Source: an uncultured Bacillota bacterium
Lineage (GTDB): Bacteria; Bacillota; Clostridia; Lachnospirales; CAG-274
Assembly (NCBI GenBank): GCA_958426775.1
Contig: CATZZP010000007.1
Span: 33,730 to 97,729 of the forward strand
Direction: 5' to 3'
DNA length: 64,000 bases
Shown here: piece after piece, positions 42,837 to 52,353 of the stretch
How positions within the stretch are numbered: the first letter of the stretch is position 1
How the letters are laid out: every line of letters starts with the position of its first letter
Translations under genes and position numbers: made by a program
Notes under the pieces: generated by a model
Seen by the model: the letters and a program-made list of their open reading frames with translations, nothing else
What the model was told of the DNA's origin: nothing
The model's database searches: none

Positions 42837-43253
42837 TTATTCACCTATTATTTTAATAAGGACTCTTTTATTACGCATACCGTCAAATTCAAAATAAAAA
42901 ATTTGCTCCCAAGTGCCAAAGTCAAGCTTGCCGTTAGTAATTGCCACAACAGTTTCCCTACCCATAATTGTTCTTTTAAGGTGGGCATCTGCATTGTCCT
43001 CATAGCCGTTATGGTCATATTGGCTGTATGGCTTTTCAGGAGCAAGCTTTTCAAGCCAACGCTCATAGTCCCTATGGAGTCCGCTTTCATCATCGTTTAT
43101 AAAAACGCTTGCAGTAATATTCATAGCATTTACAAGGACTAAGCCCTCCTTAACACCGCTTTCATCAACTGCCTTTTGAACCTCTCCCGTAATATTCACA
43201 AGACCTCTTCTTGAAGGTATATTAAAGTGTAGCTCACGTCTGTAAGATTTCAT
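42837..43253 (-). CDS. yjbQ: YjbQ/UPF0047 family protein
   Basis: This 138-residue protein matches the YjbQ family, described as a secondary thiamine-phosphate synthase-like enzyme. The His-rich region RDYERWLEKLAP with YEDNADAHLKRTIMG, and the C-terminal GTWEQIFYFEFDG with KRVLIKIIGE, are the conserved parts. Its ATG overlaps the aminotransferase stop by one base (TAATG), so the two are coupled. No thiamine gene is near, so a thiamine role is only an inference from the family. Confidence 0.88.
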   Translation of the reverse strand: MKSYRRELHFNIPSRRGLVNITGEVQKAVDESGVKEGLVLVNAMNITASVFINDDESGLHRDYERWLEKLAPEKPYSQYDHNGYEDNADAHLKRTIMGRETVVAITNGKLDFGTWEQIFYFEFDGMRNKRVLIKIIGE

Positions 43254-44449
43254 TAAAAGTTCTCCTTTATAAAGCGTTCTATACGGTTACTACCCTCTAC
43301 CACATCACGCATTGAGGTGGCATAGGAAATTCTTATATAATCAGGATAGCCAAAGGCACCTGACGGCACAACAGCCACATTATAAAACTCCATAAGAGCC
43401 TTAGCAACATCATCGCTTGAATTTATTTCAATACCTCTTACAGTGGTACCGTAAAGCTTTGATACATCTACAAACAGATAAAAGGCACCCTTTGGCAGTA
43501 ATGAGCTTAACAGAGGTATATCGGAAATACGCTGTGCTATATAATCTCGACGATGCTCAAATTCCTTAATCATTGCCTCAACCTCAGATTGACTGCCCGT
43601 TAATGCCTCTAAAGCCGCCATTTGTGCAACAGAGTTTACATTTGAGGTGGCATTTGACTGGATATTGGCAATAGCTCTTGCAACTTCTTTATTTGATGCT
43701 GTATAGCCTATTCTCCAGCCTGTCATAGCATGGCTCTTTGACAGACCGTCTACTACTATAGTTCTTTTATATATTTCTTCACCCAACGAGGCAATACTTA
43801 CATGATGAAGCTTTCTGCTGTAAACAAGCTTTTTATAAAGCTCATCGCTTATTACATAAAGGTCATTTTTAACAGCAAAATCCGCTATTTCTGCAAGCTC
43901 CTCACCGCTGTACATCATACCGCTTGGGTTATTGGGGCTGTTAATAATAATTGCCTTTGTTTTTTCCGTAAGAACAGCCTCGAGCTGTTCAACCTTAACC
44001 TTAAAACCGTTGCCTTTTTTAGTATTCACTATAACAGGCACACCGTAGCACATTCTTATAATATCAATATAGCTTGTCCAATAAGGTGCAGGCACCAGCA
44101 CCTCATCATTAGGGTCAAGTATAGCTTTAAAAGCATTTAATGCAGCATGCTTGCTGCCGTTTGAAATAACAATCTGTTCAGGCTCATAATCAAGTCCGCA
44201 CTGTTTTTTAAGATCCTCTGCAACTGCCTGCCTTAGCTCAAAAATACCCTCATACGGTGTATAATGTGTAAAGTTATTATCTATAGCAGCCTTTGCGGCA
44301 GCCTTTATATTTTCAGGAGTATCAAAATCAGGCTCACCTGCACTGAAATTAATAACATCAATACCCTGTTCTATTTTTTTATTTGCCTCTGCTGAAATAC
44401 TAAGGGTAGATGATGCCCTCATTTTTTCGGCAACTGCTGATAATTTCAT
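43253..44449 (-). CDS. aspB: Pyridoxal phosphate-dependent aminotransferase (aspartate aminotransferase type)
   Basis: This is a fold-type I class I aminotransferase of 398 residues from ATG 44449 (GAGGTG upstream). The motif SNGSKHAALNAFKAILDP starts the large domain. NNPSGMMYS carries the Asn and DELYKKLVYS the Tyr that contact PLP. DGLSKSHAMTGWRIGY carries the Schiff-base Lys near residue 235, and RISYATS near residue 380 has the Arg that binds the substrate carboxylate. An aspartate/2-oxoglutarate substrate is the usual choice, but not proven. It is coupled to yjbQ. Confidence 0.92.
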   Translation of the reverse strand: MKLSAVAEKMRASSTLSISAEANKKIEQGIDVINFSAGEPDFDTPENIKAAAKAAIDNNFTHYTPYEGIFELRQAVAEDLKKQCGLDYEPEQIVISNGSKHAALNAFKAILDPNDEVLVPAPYWTSYIDIIRMCYGVPVIVNTKKGNGFKVKVEQLEAVLTEKTKAIIINSPNNPSGMMYSGEELAEIADFAVKNDLYVISDELYKKLVYSRKLHHVSIASLGEEIYKRTIVVDGLSKSHAMTGWRIGYTASNKEVARAIANIQSNATSNVNSVAQMAALEALTGSQSEVEAMIKEFEHRRDYIAQRISDIPLLSSLLPKGAFYLFVDVSKLYGTTVRGIEINSSDDVAKALMEFYNVAVVPSGAFGYPDYIRISYATSMRDVVEGSNRIERFIKENF

Positions 44450-44532
44450 ATTAAACACCTCAATTCCAAAAGTATTTTAAAGCCTGTTTGGCTTTACCCG
44501 TATTGATATAATACAACATTTTTCGCTATTTT

Positions 44533-45471
44533 TCAAGTCAAATTAAATATGTGTTCAAGCATAAAATTATACATATTTTCAAAAAATATACTCTCTGCAA
44601 CATTTTTACCGAAGGCTCTTGTAAAAGCTGTATAAAGCCTGTATAGGTCAGATACACTGTCAATACCGTCGGGAGTTTTATCAATTCCGTCAAAATCACA
44701 GCCTAAGCACAGCTTATCCTCACCCAAAATATTGCCCATATAATCTGTATGACGCAAAATATCTTCAATGGTTGCACTCTCACCCTCATTTAAAAAAAGT
44801 GGATATAGATTTATACCTACCATTGAATTTAAATCCCTCATTGTTTTAAGCTGGTCATCCTTTAAATTACGACAATGCTTACATAGGCTATAGGCATTTG
44901 AATGACTTGCAATAAAAGGTTTTTGTGAAATTTCAGCCAAGCTGTAAAAGCCCTTTTCATTAAGATGAGATACATCAACGAGTATACCTAAGCTTTCCAT
45001 TTTCTTAACCGCCTGAATGCCAAAAGGCTTTAAGGGCAGAGTACTGCCTGTTTCTGCACCGTAACCCAGAGAGTTTTCTCTGTTCCATGTTAATGTTGCT
45101 ATACGTACACCTCTGTTATACAAAGCTTCAATATTATCAAGACTTTCTCCTATAGCTTCACCGCCCTCTACGGCCAAAACACTGATAATTTTGCCCTCAC
45201 CATATTGGGTAAAGCTTTCACTGTCAGTTGCCTTATATAAAATATCCCTGTGCTTTTCCTGACATTTATCAAAAAAATCTATTGCTTTACAGGTATTTTC
45301 AAAGCCTTTTTCTATTAATGGGTCATCAAGCCATACGGCAAAAACCTGTATACATTTTTTAAGCTCTGTTAATCGTTTTAAGGAAATATGAAGGCTGTTA
45401 TCATAAATATCAGCCTTTTTACTCATAGCTGTAGTCAGTGTATCACAATGGCAATCAAATAATGAAAACAT
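44533..45471 (-). CDS. Membrane dipeptidase (peptidase family M19, renal dipeptidase type)
   Basis: This 312-residue hydrolase is a zinc TIM-barrel dipeptidase. The N-terminal DCHCDTLT carries the first His-x-Asp ligands; VEGGEAIGE carries the bridging Glu; VDVSHLNEKGFYSL and ASHSNAYSLCKHCRNL bear further metal-binding His residues; and CDFDGIDKTP near residue 245 is the conserved Asp region. AAAGGAG precedes the ATG. It is a single gene. It may serve amino acid catabolism, as in other gut anaerobes (inference). Confidence 0.92.
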   Translation of the reverse strand: MFSLFDCHCDTLTTAMSKKADIYDNSLHISLKRLTELKKCIQVFAVWLDDPLIEKGFENTCKAIDFFDKCQEKHRDILYKATDSESFTQYGEGKIISVLAVEGGEAIGESLDNIEALYNRGVRIATLTWNRENSLGYGAETGSTLPLKPFGIQAVKKMESLGILVDVSHLNEKGFYSLAEISQKPFIASHSNAYSLCKHCRNLKDDQLKTMRDLNSMVGINLYPLFLNEGESATIEDILRHTDYMGNILGEDKLCLGCDFDGIDKTPDGIDSVSDLYRLYTAFTRAFGKNVAESIFFENMYNFMLEHIFNLT

Positions 45472-45541
45472 AAAAAATCTCCTTTAAATTATGTATAAAA
45501 GTCTGTTTACAGGTTAAACTTACTAACGGAGGTGATTTTTA

Positions 45542-45691
45542 ATGACAAACAAATCAATTAAATGCAAGGTTGATAACTGTAAGCACCACAGTATGGACTA
45601 CTGCACCTTAAGCGACATTGTTGTAGGTCAGCAGTGCAACTGTGCAAAGGATTGCTGTGAAACAGAATGCCTCAGCTTTGAATGCCAGTAA
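45542..45691 (+). CDS. DUF1540 domain-containing protein (small Cys-rich protein)
   Basis: This small protein of 49 residues has nine Cys, arranged as CKVDNC, YC, QQCNC, DCCE and further Cys-Glu pairs. This is the pattern of the DUF1540 family, whose members are common in spore formers. It has a strong GGAGGTG site before the ATG. It has no signal peptide. It may bind metal. It is too short for a default frame search but clearly a gene. Confidence 0.85.
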   Translation: MTNKSIKCKVDNCKHHSMDYCTLSDIVVGQQCNCAKDCCETECLSFECQ

Positions 45692-45762
45692 CAGGCAGCC
45701 CCGAATTTTCTTCATTTCACAATGCAGTTAAATCTACACTTTTCTTTCCCTTAAATATTTAT

Positions 45763-45787
45763 AAAAGCGGTCATATGACCGCTTTTT
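45763..45787. terminator. Terminator between the DUF1540 gene and tex
   Basis: AAAAGCGGTC and GACCGCTTTTT form the stem with a short AT-rich loop. Confidence 0.7.
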
Positions 45788-45806
45788 ATTATATGCTGAA
45801 TTTATA

Positions 45807-47939
45807 TCAAAGCTTCATAGTAAGTGAAATTCTATGCTTAGCTACATCTACACTAAGCACCTTAACCTCTACAATATCACCTACACTTACAACCTCAAGA
45901 GGGTGCTTAATATACTTATCTGTCATCTGAGAAATATGCACAAGTCCGTCCTGGTGTACACCTATATCCACAAATACACCAAAGTCAATTACATTTCTTA
46001 CAGTGCCTGTAAGCACCATACCCTCCTTTAAATCCTCAATTGATAGTAAATCACTGCGTAAGATTGGTTTAGGCATTTCGTCACGTGGGTCACGCCCCGG
46101 CTTTTCAAGCTCATCTATAATATCCTTTAAAGTAGGTACACCACAATCAAGCTCTTTGGCTGTTTGCTGTATATTCTTAACCTTATCCTTTACAGATACA
46201 CCCTTTTTTAAGCTGTCTATGGAAATATCAAGCTTTTTTAAAAGTTTTTCCGCTACTTCATAACTTTCAGGGTGAACACCTGTATTATCAAGCAGCTTAT
46301 CACCGTCTGAAATTCTTAAAAAGCCTGCACACTGCTCAAATGCCTTAGGTCCTAATTTACTTACTTTTAAAAGCTGTTTTCTGTCTGTAAAGCGACCGTT
46401 TTCTTCTCTGTAAGCAATAATATTTTTTGCAACAGTGCCGTTAATGCCTGATACATAGCCAAGTAATGAGGCCGAGGCCGTATTAAGGTCAACACCTACG
46501 CTGTTTACACAGTCCTCAACAACACCGTCAAGAGCCTCACCTAAGCGTTTTTGGTTCATATCATGCTGATACTGACCTACACCTACGCTTTTAGGGTCAA
46601 TTTTAACAAGCTCAGACAAGGCGTCCTGTAAGCGTCTTGCAAGGCTGACCGCACTGCGTACATTTACATCTAAATCAGGAAACTCCTCTGCACCAAGCTT
46701 TGAGGCTGAATAAACAGAAGCTCCTGCCTCATTTACCATAACATAGCAAACCTCTCTGTCAAGCTCCTTTATAAGCTCCGCCGTAAACTGCTCTGTTTCT
46801 CCTGAGGCTGTACCGTTGCCTACAGCAATAATATCTACCTTATACTTATTAATAAGCCTTTTAAGCTCTGCCTTTGCCTGCTCTACCTTCTTAAACATAG
46901 GCAAAGGATATATAACACTTGTAGCAAGAAGTTTACCAATTCCGTCAACCACTGCAACCTTACAGCCTGCTCTGTAGCCCGGGTCAAGAGCAAGTACCAC
47001 CTTGTCCTTAATAGGTGGCTGAAGTAAAAGCTGTTTTAGGTTAGCACCGAATACCTTGATTGCTCCCTCCTGTGCTGCCTCTGTAAGCTCGTTTCTTATT
47101 TCACGCTCTACAGATGGCTCAATAAGTCTTTTATAGCTATCCTCAATAACCTCTGATAAAACATCATCTGTATACTTACAACCTCTTATAATTGAGGATT
47201 TAAGCTTTTTTAAGATTTCTTCCTCAGGAGGTTCTATACTAACAGAGAGTACGCCCTCTTTTTCCCCTCTGTTAAGAGCAAGAACTCTGTGACCTGCAAT
47301 CTTCCTGACAGGCTCGCTAAAGTCAAAATACATTTCGTAAACAGAGTTTTCCTCCTCCTTAGCCGCCTTTGATGTAATAAAACCGCTATCAAAGGTAAGC
47401 TTTCTTATCATAGCTCTGTAATCTGCCTCGTCACTTATAACCTCAGCAAGAATATCTTTTGCACCCTCAATAGCTTCCTCAACGGTATTTACCTCTTTTT
47501 CCGGGTCAATGTATTTTTCAGCCTCATTTTCAATAGGCTGTTTTGTGTTCTGCATCCAGATAAAGGTAGCAAGTCCCTCAAGACCTTTTTCCTTTGCAAT
47601 AGTTGCCCTTGTACGCCTTTTAGGACGATATGGACGATAAATATCATCAAGCTCTGTTACTGTCTTTGCATTATCAAGAGCCTGACTTATTTCTTCTGTA
47701 AGCTTTTCCTGCTCCGCAATAAGTCTGCGTATCTGCTCACGCTTTTCTTCCAGTCCACGTAAGTATTCAAGCCTTTCAGCCAGCTCACGTACCGCAGTAT
47801 CCTCCATAGAGCCTGTTACTTCTTTACGGTAACGAGATATAAAGGGTACTGTGTTACCCTCATCTAAAAGCTTTACTGTGTTTTCTACATACTGTGGCTT
47901 TAAATTAAGCTCCAGTGCTAATGTTTTAATAATATCCAT
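45807..47939 (-). CDS. tex: Transcription accessory protein Tex (S1 RNA-binding)
   Basis: Tex is an S1-domain RNA-binding protein of about 710 residues, started at ATG 47939 (AAAGGTG upstream). It has the N-terminal helical Tex region (FISRYRKEVTGSMEDTAVR), a YqgF-like RNase H fold (VLALDPGYRAGCKVAVVDG), a helix-hairpin-helix region (VGVDLNTASASLLGYVSGIN) and the C-terminal S1 domain (GTVRNVIDFGVFVDIGVHQDG). It is the last gene of the rph-rdgB-yfcE-tex operon. Spacing to the upstream gene is 4 bases. Confidence 0.96.
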   Translation of the reverse strand: MDIIKTLALELNLKPQYVENTVKLLDEGNTVPFISRYRKEVTGSMEDTAVRELAERLEYLRGLEEKREQIRRLIAEQEKLTEEISQALDNAKTVTELDDIYRPYRPKRRTRATIAKEKGLEGLATFIWMQNTKQPIENEAEKYIDPEKEVNTVEEAIEGAKDILAEVISDEADYRAMIRKLTFDSGFITSKAAKEEENSVYEMYFDFSEPVRKIAGHRVLALNRGEKEGVLSVSIEPPEEEILKKLKSSIIRGCKYTDDVLSEVIEDSYKRLIEPSVEREIRNELTEAAQEGAIKVFGANLKQLLLQPPIKDKVVLALDPGYRAGCKVAVVDGIGKLLATSVIYPLPMFKKVEQAKAELKRLINKYKVDIIAVGNGTASGETEQFTAELIKELDREVCYVMVNEAGASVYSASKLGAEEFPDLDVNVRSAVSLARRLQDALSELVKIDPKSVGVGQYQHDMNQKRLGEALDGVVEDCVNSVGVDLNTASASLLGYVSGINGTVAKNIIAYREENGRFTDRKQLLKVSKLGPKAFEQCAGFLRISDGDKLLDNTGVHPESYEVAEKLLKKLDISIDSLKKGVSVKDKVKNIQQTAKELDCGVPTLKDIIDELEKPGRDPRDEMPKPILRSDLLSIEDLKEGMVLTGTVRNVIDFGVFVDIGVHQDGLVHISQMTDKYIKHPLEVVSVGDIVEVKVLSVDVAKHRISLTMKL

Positions 47940-47943
47940 TTTT

Positions 47944-48429
47944 TCACCTTTTGTACTCAACAATTTTTATATCTATAGTGTCATTTTCAATAGTAATTAC
48001 TCCATAGCTTGCTTTGCTTCCGCCTCTGGGTCTTGAAAGACTTCCGGGATTTAGAATATGGACTCCCTCATATTCCTCAATTAAGGGTACGTGAGTATGA
48101 CCGAATATACATATATCCGCCTGATTTTCAAGAGCTGTGTAGGCAAGCTTTGTAAGTGAATAATTGACCTCGTACCTATGTCCATGAGTTATAAATATCC
48201 TTTTGCCTCTAAGCTCTATCATACGCAAGGGTGGCATAAGCCTGCTAAAATCACAGTTGCCGCACACCCCGTATACAGGTAAATCAGGGTAGAGCCTTTG
48301 TATTTCATCAGCATCACTTTCGTAATCCCCTGCATGGATTAAGGCAGATATTCTATCCTTGGTATCCCTTAGTATATCCTTTATTCCTTCTGTATTGCCA
48401 TGGGTGTCACTTACAACAAGTATTTTCAT
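47944..48429 (-). CDS. YfcE/MJ0936-family metallophosphoesterase
   Basis: This 161-residue phosphodiesterase has the metallophosphatase blocks: SDTHGNTEG (residues 7-15), HAGDYESDA, GNCDFSR, ITHGHRYEV and IFGHTHVP. It is a small soluble enzyme that hydrolyses phosphodiesters in vitro; the physiological substrate is unknown. It starts four bases after rdgB ends. It lies in a house-cleaning operon with Rph and RdgB. Confidence 0.93.
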   Translation of the reverse strand: MKILVVSDTHGNTEGIKDILRDTKDRISALIHAGDYESDADEIQRLYPDLPVYGVCGNCDFSRLMPPLRMIELRGKRIFITHGHRYEVNYSLTKLAYTALENQADICIFGHTHVPLIEEYEGVHILNPGSLSRPRGGSKASYGVITIENDTIDIKIVEYKR

Positions 48430-48433
48430 AAAA

Positions 48434-49024
48434 TCACTCCAAAGTTTCCAATCTCTGCTTAATTGCTCTTAAGGCCTGGCCTCTGTGGCTGATTTTATTT
48501 TTTTCCTCAGGAGATATTTCGGCAGAGGTTTTGCCGTACTGGGGCAAAAAGAAAATAGGGTCATAGCCAAAGCCGTTTTCACCCTTTATTTCATGACCGA
48601 TAATGCCCTCCATTGTGCCTCTTACAACTATTGTTTCTCTGCCTGGTATAGCCGCAGCTACAGCACAGACAAACCTTGCAGTACGCTTTTCATCAGGCAC
48701 ATCCTTAAGTCTTTCTATAAGGCTGTTGTTTTTTATATCATAGGAGGTATCATGACCCATATATCGTGCTGAATATATACCCGGCTCACCGTTTAAATAG
48801 TCAATTTCAAGACCGCTGTCATCAGCAAGCACTACCTCACCGCTTATTTTCATAACAGCCTCTGCCTTAATTTTAGCATTTTCCTCAAAGGTAGTACCTG
48901 TTTCATCTACCTCATCGGTAATGCCTGCCTCCTCCATTGTAACAACTTGATAGCTGTCACCTAAGACTGCTTGTATCTCCTTAATTTTACCCTTATTTTT
49001 TGTTGCAAAAATCACCTTTTTCAT
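48434..49024 (-). CDS. rdgB: dITP/XTP pyrophosphatase (non-canonical purine NTP phosphatase)
   Basis: RdgB hydrolyses dITP, ITP and XTP to their monophosphates, removing mutagenic deaminated purine nucleotides. The 196 residues contain the substrate-binding ATKNKGKIKEI at the start, LADDSGLEIDYLNGEPGIYSARY in the middle, and GFGYDPIF and SHRGQAL near the end. Its ATG overlaps the rph stop codon by four bases (ATGA), implying coupling. Operon order rph-rdgB is widespread in Firmicutes. Confidence 0.96.
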   Translation of the reverse strand: MKKVIFATKNKGKIKEIQAVLGDSYQVVTMEEAGITDEVDETGTTFEENAKIKAEAVMKISGEVVLADDSGLEIDYLNGEPGIYSARYMGHDTSYDIKNNSLIERLKDVPDEKRTARFVCAVAAAIPGRETIVVRGTMEGIIGHEIKGENGFGYDPIFFLPQYGKTSAEISPEEKNKISHRGQALRAIKQRLETLE

Positions 49025-49737
49025 ATACCAAGTACCTCTCTTTGAATTTTCTGAAGCTCCTCGTTACCTTTTTTTGCAAGGCTTAACAGCTCTGTAAGCT
49101 CTTCCATTTTAAAGGTATTGCCCTCGCCTGTACCCTGTATTTCAACAAACTCATTTTTATCTGTCATAATAACATTCATGTCAACATCTGCATTTGAGTC
49201 CTGCTCATAGCAAAGGTCAAGCTGAGGCTTACCCTGAACAATGCCTACGCTTACAGCAGATACCTGATTAACAATGGGATTTTTTTCAATTTTCCCTTCC
49301 TTGACAAGCTTTTCACAAGCAAGATATAAGGCAATAAAGCCACCTGTAATTGAAGCTGTTCTTGTACCGCCGTCTGCCTGAATAACGTCACAATCAACAA
49401 CAATAGCTCTCTCCCCTAAAAGCTTAAAATCTACGGCCGCCCTTAAGGCTCTGCCTATAAGCCTTTGAATTTCTACCCCTCTTGCATTTTGCTTACCCTT
49501 GCTTATATCTCTTTTGTTACGTGTACCCGTAGCACGCGGAAGCATAGAGTATTCGGCTGTTACCCAGCCCTCTCCGCTGTCTTTTTTAAAGGGTGGTACA
49601 CTCTCCTCAACACTTGCATTGCAAATTACCTTTGTATTACCCATTTCTATAAGAACTGAACCCTCAGGATGAATAATATATCCCGTGGTTACCTTTACCT
49701 GTCTTAATTCATCATAATTTCTGCTGTCTGTAGCCAT
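49021..49737 (-). CDS. rph: Ribonuclease PH
   Basis: RNase PH is a phosphorolytic 3' exoribonuclease that trims tRNA 3' ends. The 238-residue protein has the family blocks: R-N-Y-D-E-L at the N-terminus, GWVTAEYSMLPRATGTR, RLIGRALRAAVD, DCDVIQADGGTRTASITGG and EIQGTGEG. These include the phosphate-binding Arg and Asp residues. It is the first gene of the rph-rdgB-yfcE-tex operon, with AAGGAG before the ATG. Confidence 0.97.
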   Translation of the reverse strand: MATDSRNYDELRQVKVTTGYIIHPEGSVLIEMGNTKVICNASVEESVPPFKKDSGEGWVTAEYSMLPRATGTRNKRDISKGKQNARGVEIQRLIGRALRAAVDFKLLGERAIVVDCDVIQADGGTRTASITGGFIALYLACEKLVKEGKIEKNPIVNQVSAVSVGIVQGKPQLDLCYEQDSNADVDMNVIMTDKNEFVEIQGTGEGNTFKMEELTELLSLAKKGNEELQKIQREVLGI

Positions 49738-49832
49738 TTATATTTCTCCTTTGTTTAATCAATACTGTTTTCTTACACAAATTTACTTGTGTATAAGTAT
49801 ACCATAAATATCCCTTACTTTCAACCGCATAA

Positions 49833-49866
49833 AAAGTCCTGTAAATCACAAAAATCTACAGGACTT
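49833..49866 (-). terminator. Terminator of the glutamate synthase-like gene
   Basis: AAGTCCTGTA and TACAGGACTT form the stem, followed on the minus strand by TTTTT, just after the stop codon. Confidence 0.75.
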
Positions 49867-49871
49867 AGGCT

Positions 49872-51260
49872 TTAAGCATGTTTTATATTAGTATATTCTG
49901 ATATTTCTCTGTTTATGGTAACCAAATCTCTTACGGATAAATCGTGCAGATAGGTATGACCTGTAATTCTCGCAAAGGCTTTAAGCTCTGCGAGGGTTAC
50001 ATTCAGATAGTTTGCTACCCTTTGTGCCGCTGTATCTATATTAAGCCTTGCCCTCAGTTCGGAATTTTGGGTTGCTGCACCTACAGGACAGTTGCCACTG
50101 CCACAAATACGATATTGCTGACAAGCCGCCGCAATTAACGGAGCCGATGCAACAGCTACAGCATCTGCACCCATAGCAACAGCTTTTGCAAAGTCGGCAG
50201 ATACCCTTAAACCGCCTGTAATAACCAAGGAAATATCTGAGTTAACCTCATCTAAGAATTTTCTTGCTCTATACAGTGCATATATCGTAGGTACCGTAGT
50301 TGCCTCTCTTAAAAGCAGCGGGCTTGAGCCTGTTGCTCCGCCCCTGCCGTCTATAGTAATAAAATCCGGCTCGGCATAAACACAGTACTCTAAATCAGCC
50401 TCAATCCTGCCTGCGGCAATTTTAATGCCTATAGGTCTGCCGTCAGAGCGTTTTCTCAGCATATCAACCATAGCCTTTAAATCATCACGGCTGTTAAGTT
50501 CGGGAAATTTGCTTGGACTTTGTATATCCTCTCCAATATTTTTACCTCGTATATGTGCTATTTCCTCCGTAACCTTTTCTCCCGGAAGATGACCGCCCAT
50601 ACCGGGTTTTGTACCCTGACCTATTTTAATTTCAACAGCATCAGAGGTTTTTAAATTTTCATCTGTTACGCTGTACTTATTAGGTATATACTCAAAGATA
50701 TATTTATATGCCGCCGCCTTTTCCTCAGGCAAAATACCGCCCTCTCCGCTGCACATGGCAGTATTTGCCATAGCAGAGCCTTTAGCTAAGGCAATTTTAA
50801 CCTCTTTAGATAACGCACCAAAGGACATATGTGAAATATATACAGGGTTATCAATTATCATAGGCTTTTTTGCATTTTTACCTATCACAGTTGTTGTAAC
50901 AACTAAGTCATCATCGTTAAGAGGCGGAGGATTAAGCTGTGCCCCTAAGATAAGTATATCCTCCCACTTTGGCATAGGCAGCTTTGTACTCATTGCACCG
51001 CTTATTGACTTACCTGATACTGCCATTTGATGGATTTCCTCCATATATCTTTCGGAGGTATCTTTTCTGTAGTAGGTATTATCATAGCTTAAATCAGTTT
51101 TTATTTCTTGTTTCGTTTCTTCTTCGTTTTTTTCCTCTACAAGCACAAACACCTCAGCAGGCTGTTTACACACAGGACAAACCTCAAGCTGTGAAAATGG
51201 CTTGCCCTCTTTTTGCTCATCATAAATATATCCGCAAACACTGCATTTATAAACTGCCAT
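49872..51260 (-). CDS. Rubredoxin-like domain fused to a glutamate synthase FMN domain (GltB-related)
   Basis: The N-terminal 45 residues are rubredoxin-like, with CSVCGY and CPVCK as the iron-binding CxxC pairs. The rest of the 462 residues is the FMN-binding, alpha/beta barrel domain of glutamate synthase, with EIKIGQGTKPGMGGHLPG, DFITIDGRGGATGSSP, GADAVAVASAPL and a Cys-rich CGSGNCPVG near residue 395 that resembles the 3Fe-4S region. The amidotransferase domain is missing, as in archaeal-type or GOGAT-related oxidoreductases. The gene stands alone with its own terminator. Confidence 0.87.
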   Translation of the reverse strand: MAVYKCSVCGYIYDEQKEGKPFSQLEVCPVCKQPAEVFVLVEEKNEEETKQEIKTDLSYDNTYYRKDTSERYMEEIHQMAVSGKSISGAMSTKLPMPKWEDILILGAQLNPPPLNDDDLVVTTTVIGKNAKKPMIIDNPVYISHMSFGALSKEVKIALAKGSAMANTAMCSGEGGILPEEKAAAYKYIFEYIPNKYSVTDENLKTSDAVEIKIGQGTKPGMGGHLPGEKVTEEIAHIRGKNIGEDIQSPSKFPELNSRDDLKAMVDMLRKRSDGRPIGIKIAAGRIEADLEYCVYAEPDFITIDGRGGATGSSPLLLREATTVPTIYALYRARKFLDEVNSDISLVITGGLRVSADFAKAVAMGADAVAVASAPLIAAACQQYRICGSGNCPVGAATQNSELRARLNIDTAAQRVANYLNVTLAELKAFARITGHTYLHDLSVRDLVTINREISEYTNIKHA

Positions 51261-51361
51261 AAAAACACCTCCCTTTTTTATAATTTAATTTTACAACAGA
51301 TGTTAATAATTGTCAACTAATAGTGTTTATAATTTGCAAGCTATAATTCAGTGTAATAAAA

Positions 51362-51386
51362 TAGGAGATACCTCGAGTATCTCCTA
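51362..51386 (-). terminator. Terminator of the rimP-to-ribF operon
   Basis: TAGGAGATAC and GTATCTCCTA form a stem around the palindromic loop CTCGA; TTTTA follows on the minus strand, shortly after the ribF stop. Confidence 0.7.
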
Positions 51387-51390
51387 CAGC

Positions 51391-52347
51391 TTAATACACA
51401 TTATATTTAAAACGATATTCTATATCACTTATTTTTGCACCCAACTCAACTGCAAGCTTTTTATCCTTTTCAAGCTGTGCTTTAAGCTCATTAACCGAGG
51501 AAAAAGGTCTTTCCTCTCTAAGCCATTTATAAAAGCAAATCATAACATCTGCACCGTAAATAACTTGGTCAAAGCCAAAAATATGGGTTTCTACTCTTCT
51601 CTCATTGCCGTTAAATGTAGGGCAAACACCTACGTTAGTCATAGCCGAGTAAAGTCTGCCCTCAAAAGCTACCCTTGTAAGGTATACACCGTCGGGAGGA
51701 AGCAGCTTTTCTGATGAGGTCAACACATTAATTGTAGGAAAATCCATTTTCCTGCCTCTTTTTTCGCCGTCAGCAACCTTACCTATTACAAAATAAGGTT
51801 TATTAAGGAGCATAATTACACCTTCCATATCGGCTTTTCTTATAAGTCCCCTTACACGGCTGCTGCTTACACGTTCACCACCCTCATTAATAGGTGGTAT
51901 AGCTATAACATGTATACCTCTTTCCTGACCGAATTTTTTTAGGGTATGATAATCTCCTGCCTTATCCTTGCCGAAAAAGTAATTTTCTCCTACTACAAGA
52001 ACCTTACAGTTTGTTTTTTCCACCAAAAGGTCAAAAAATTCCCCGGGAGAGTATGCCGCAAAATCCAAAGTAAATGGATATTGTACAAGAATATCTACCC
52101 CAAGACTGTCAAGCACAAACTTTTTCTCTCTTGTATCAAGCATTGTGCTGAAATTATTCTTTGTCTTAAACACAGTAACGGGATGAGGATAAAAAGAAAA
52201 CACAACGCTCTTTAAATTATCTCTTTTGCTGTACTCCTTAACTGTGCTTATCAGCTTTTGATGTCCAAGATGGATACCGTCAAAATTGCCTAAGGTCACA
52301 GCAGTAGGCTCTTTAATTTTAAAATCGGTAGTTTCGTAAACAATCAT
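51391..52347 (-). CDS. ribF: Bifunctional riboflavin kinase/FAD synthetase
   Basis: RibF makes FMN from riboflavin and then FAD. The 318 residues have the N-terminal FMN adenylyltransferase domain with VTLGNFDGIHLGHQKLI and the conserved SSSRVRGLI near residue 155, and the C-terminal flavokinase domain with KMDFPTINV and PDGVYLTRV. It is the last gene of the large translation operon, six bases after truB, as often seen in Firmicutes. Confidence 0.96.
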   Translation of the reverse strand: MIVYETTDFKIKEPTAVTLGNFDGIHLGHQKLISTVKEYSKRDNLKSVVFSFYPHPVTVFKTKNNFSTMLDTREKKFVLDSLGVDILVQYPFTLDFAAYSPGEFFDLLVEKTNCKVLVVGENYFFGKDKAGDYHTLKKFGQERGIHVIAIPPINEGGERVSSSRVRGLIRKADMEGVIMLLNKPYFVIGKVADGEKRGRKMDFPTINVLTSSEKLLPPDGVYLTRVAFEGRLYSAMTNVGVCPTFNGNERRVETHIFGFDQVIYGADVMICFYKWLREERPFSSVNELKAQLEKDKKLAVELGAKISDIEYRFKYNVY

Positions 52348-52353
52348 CTTTTT

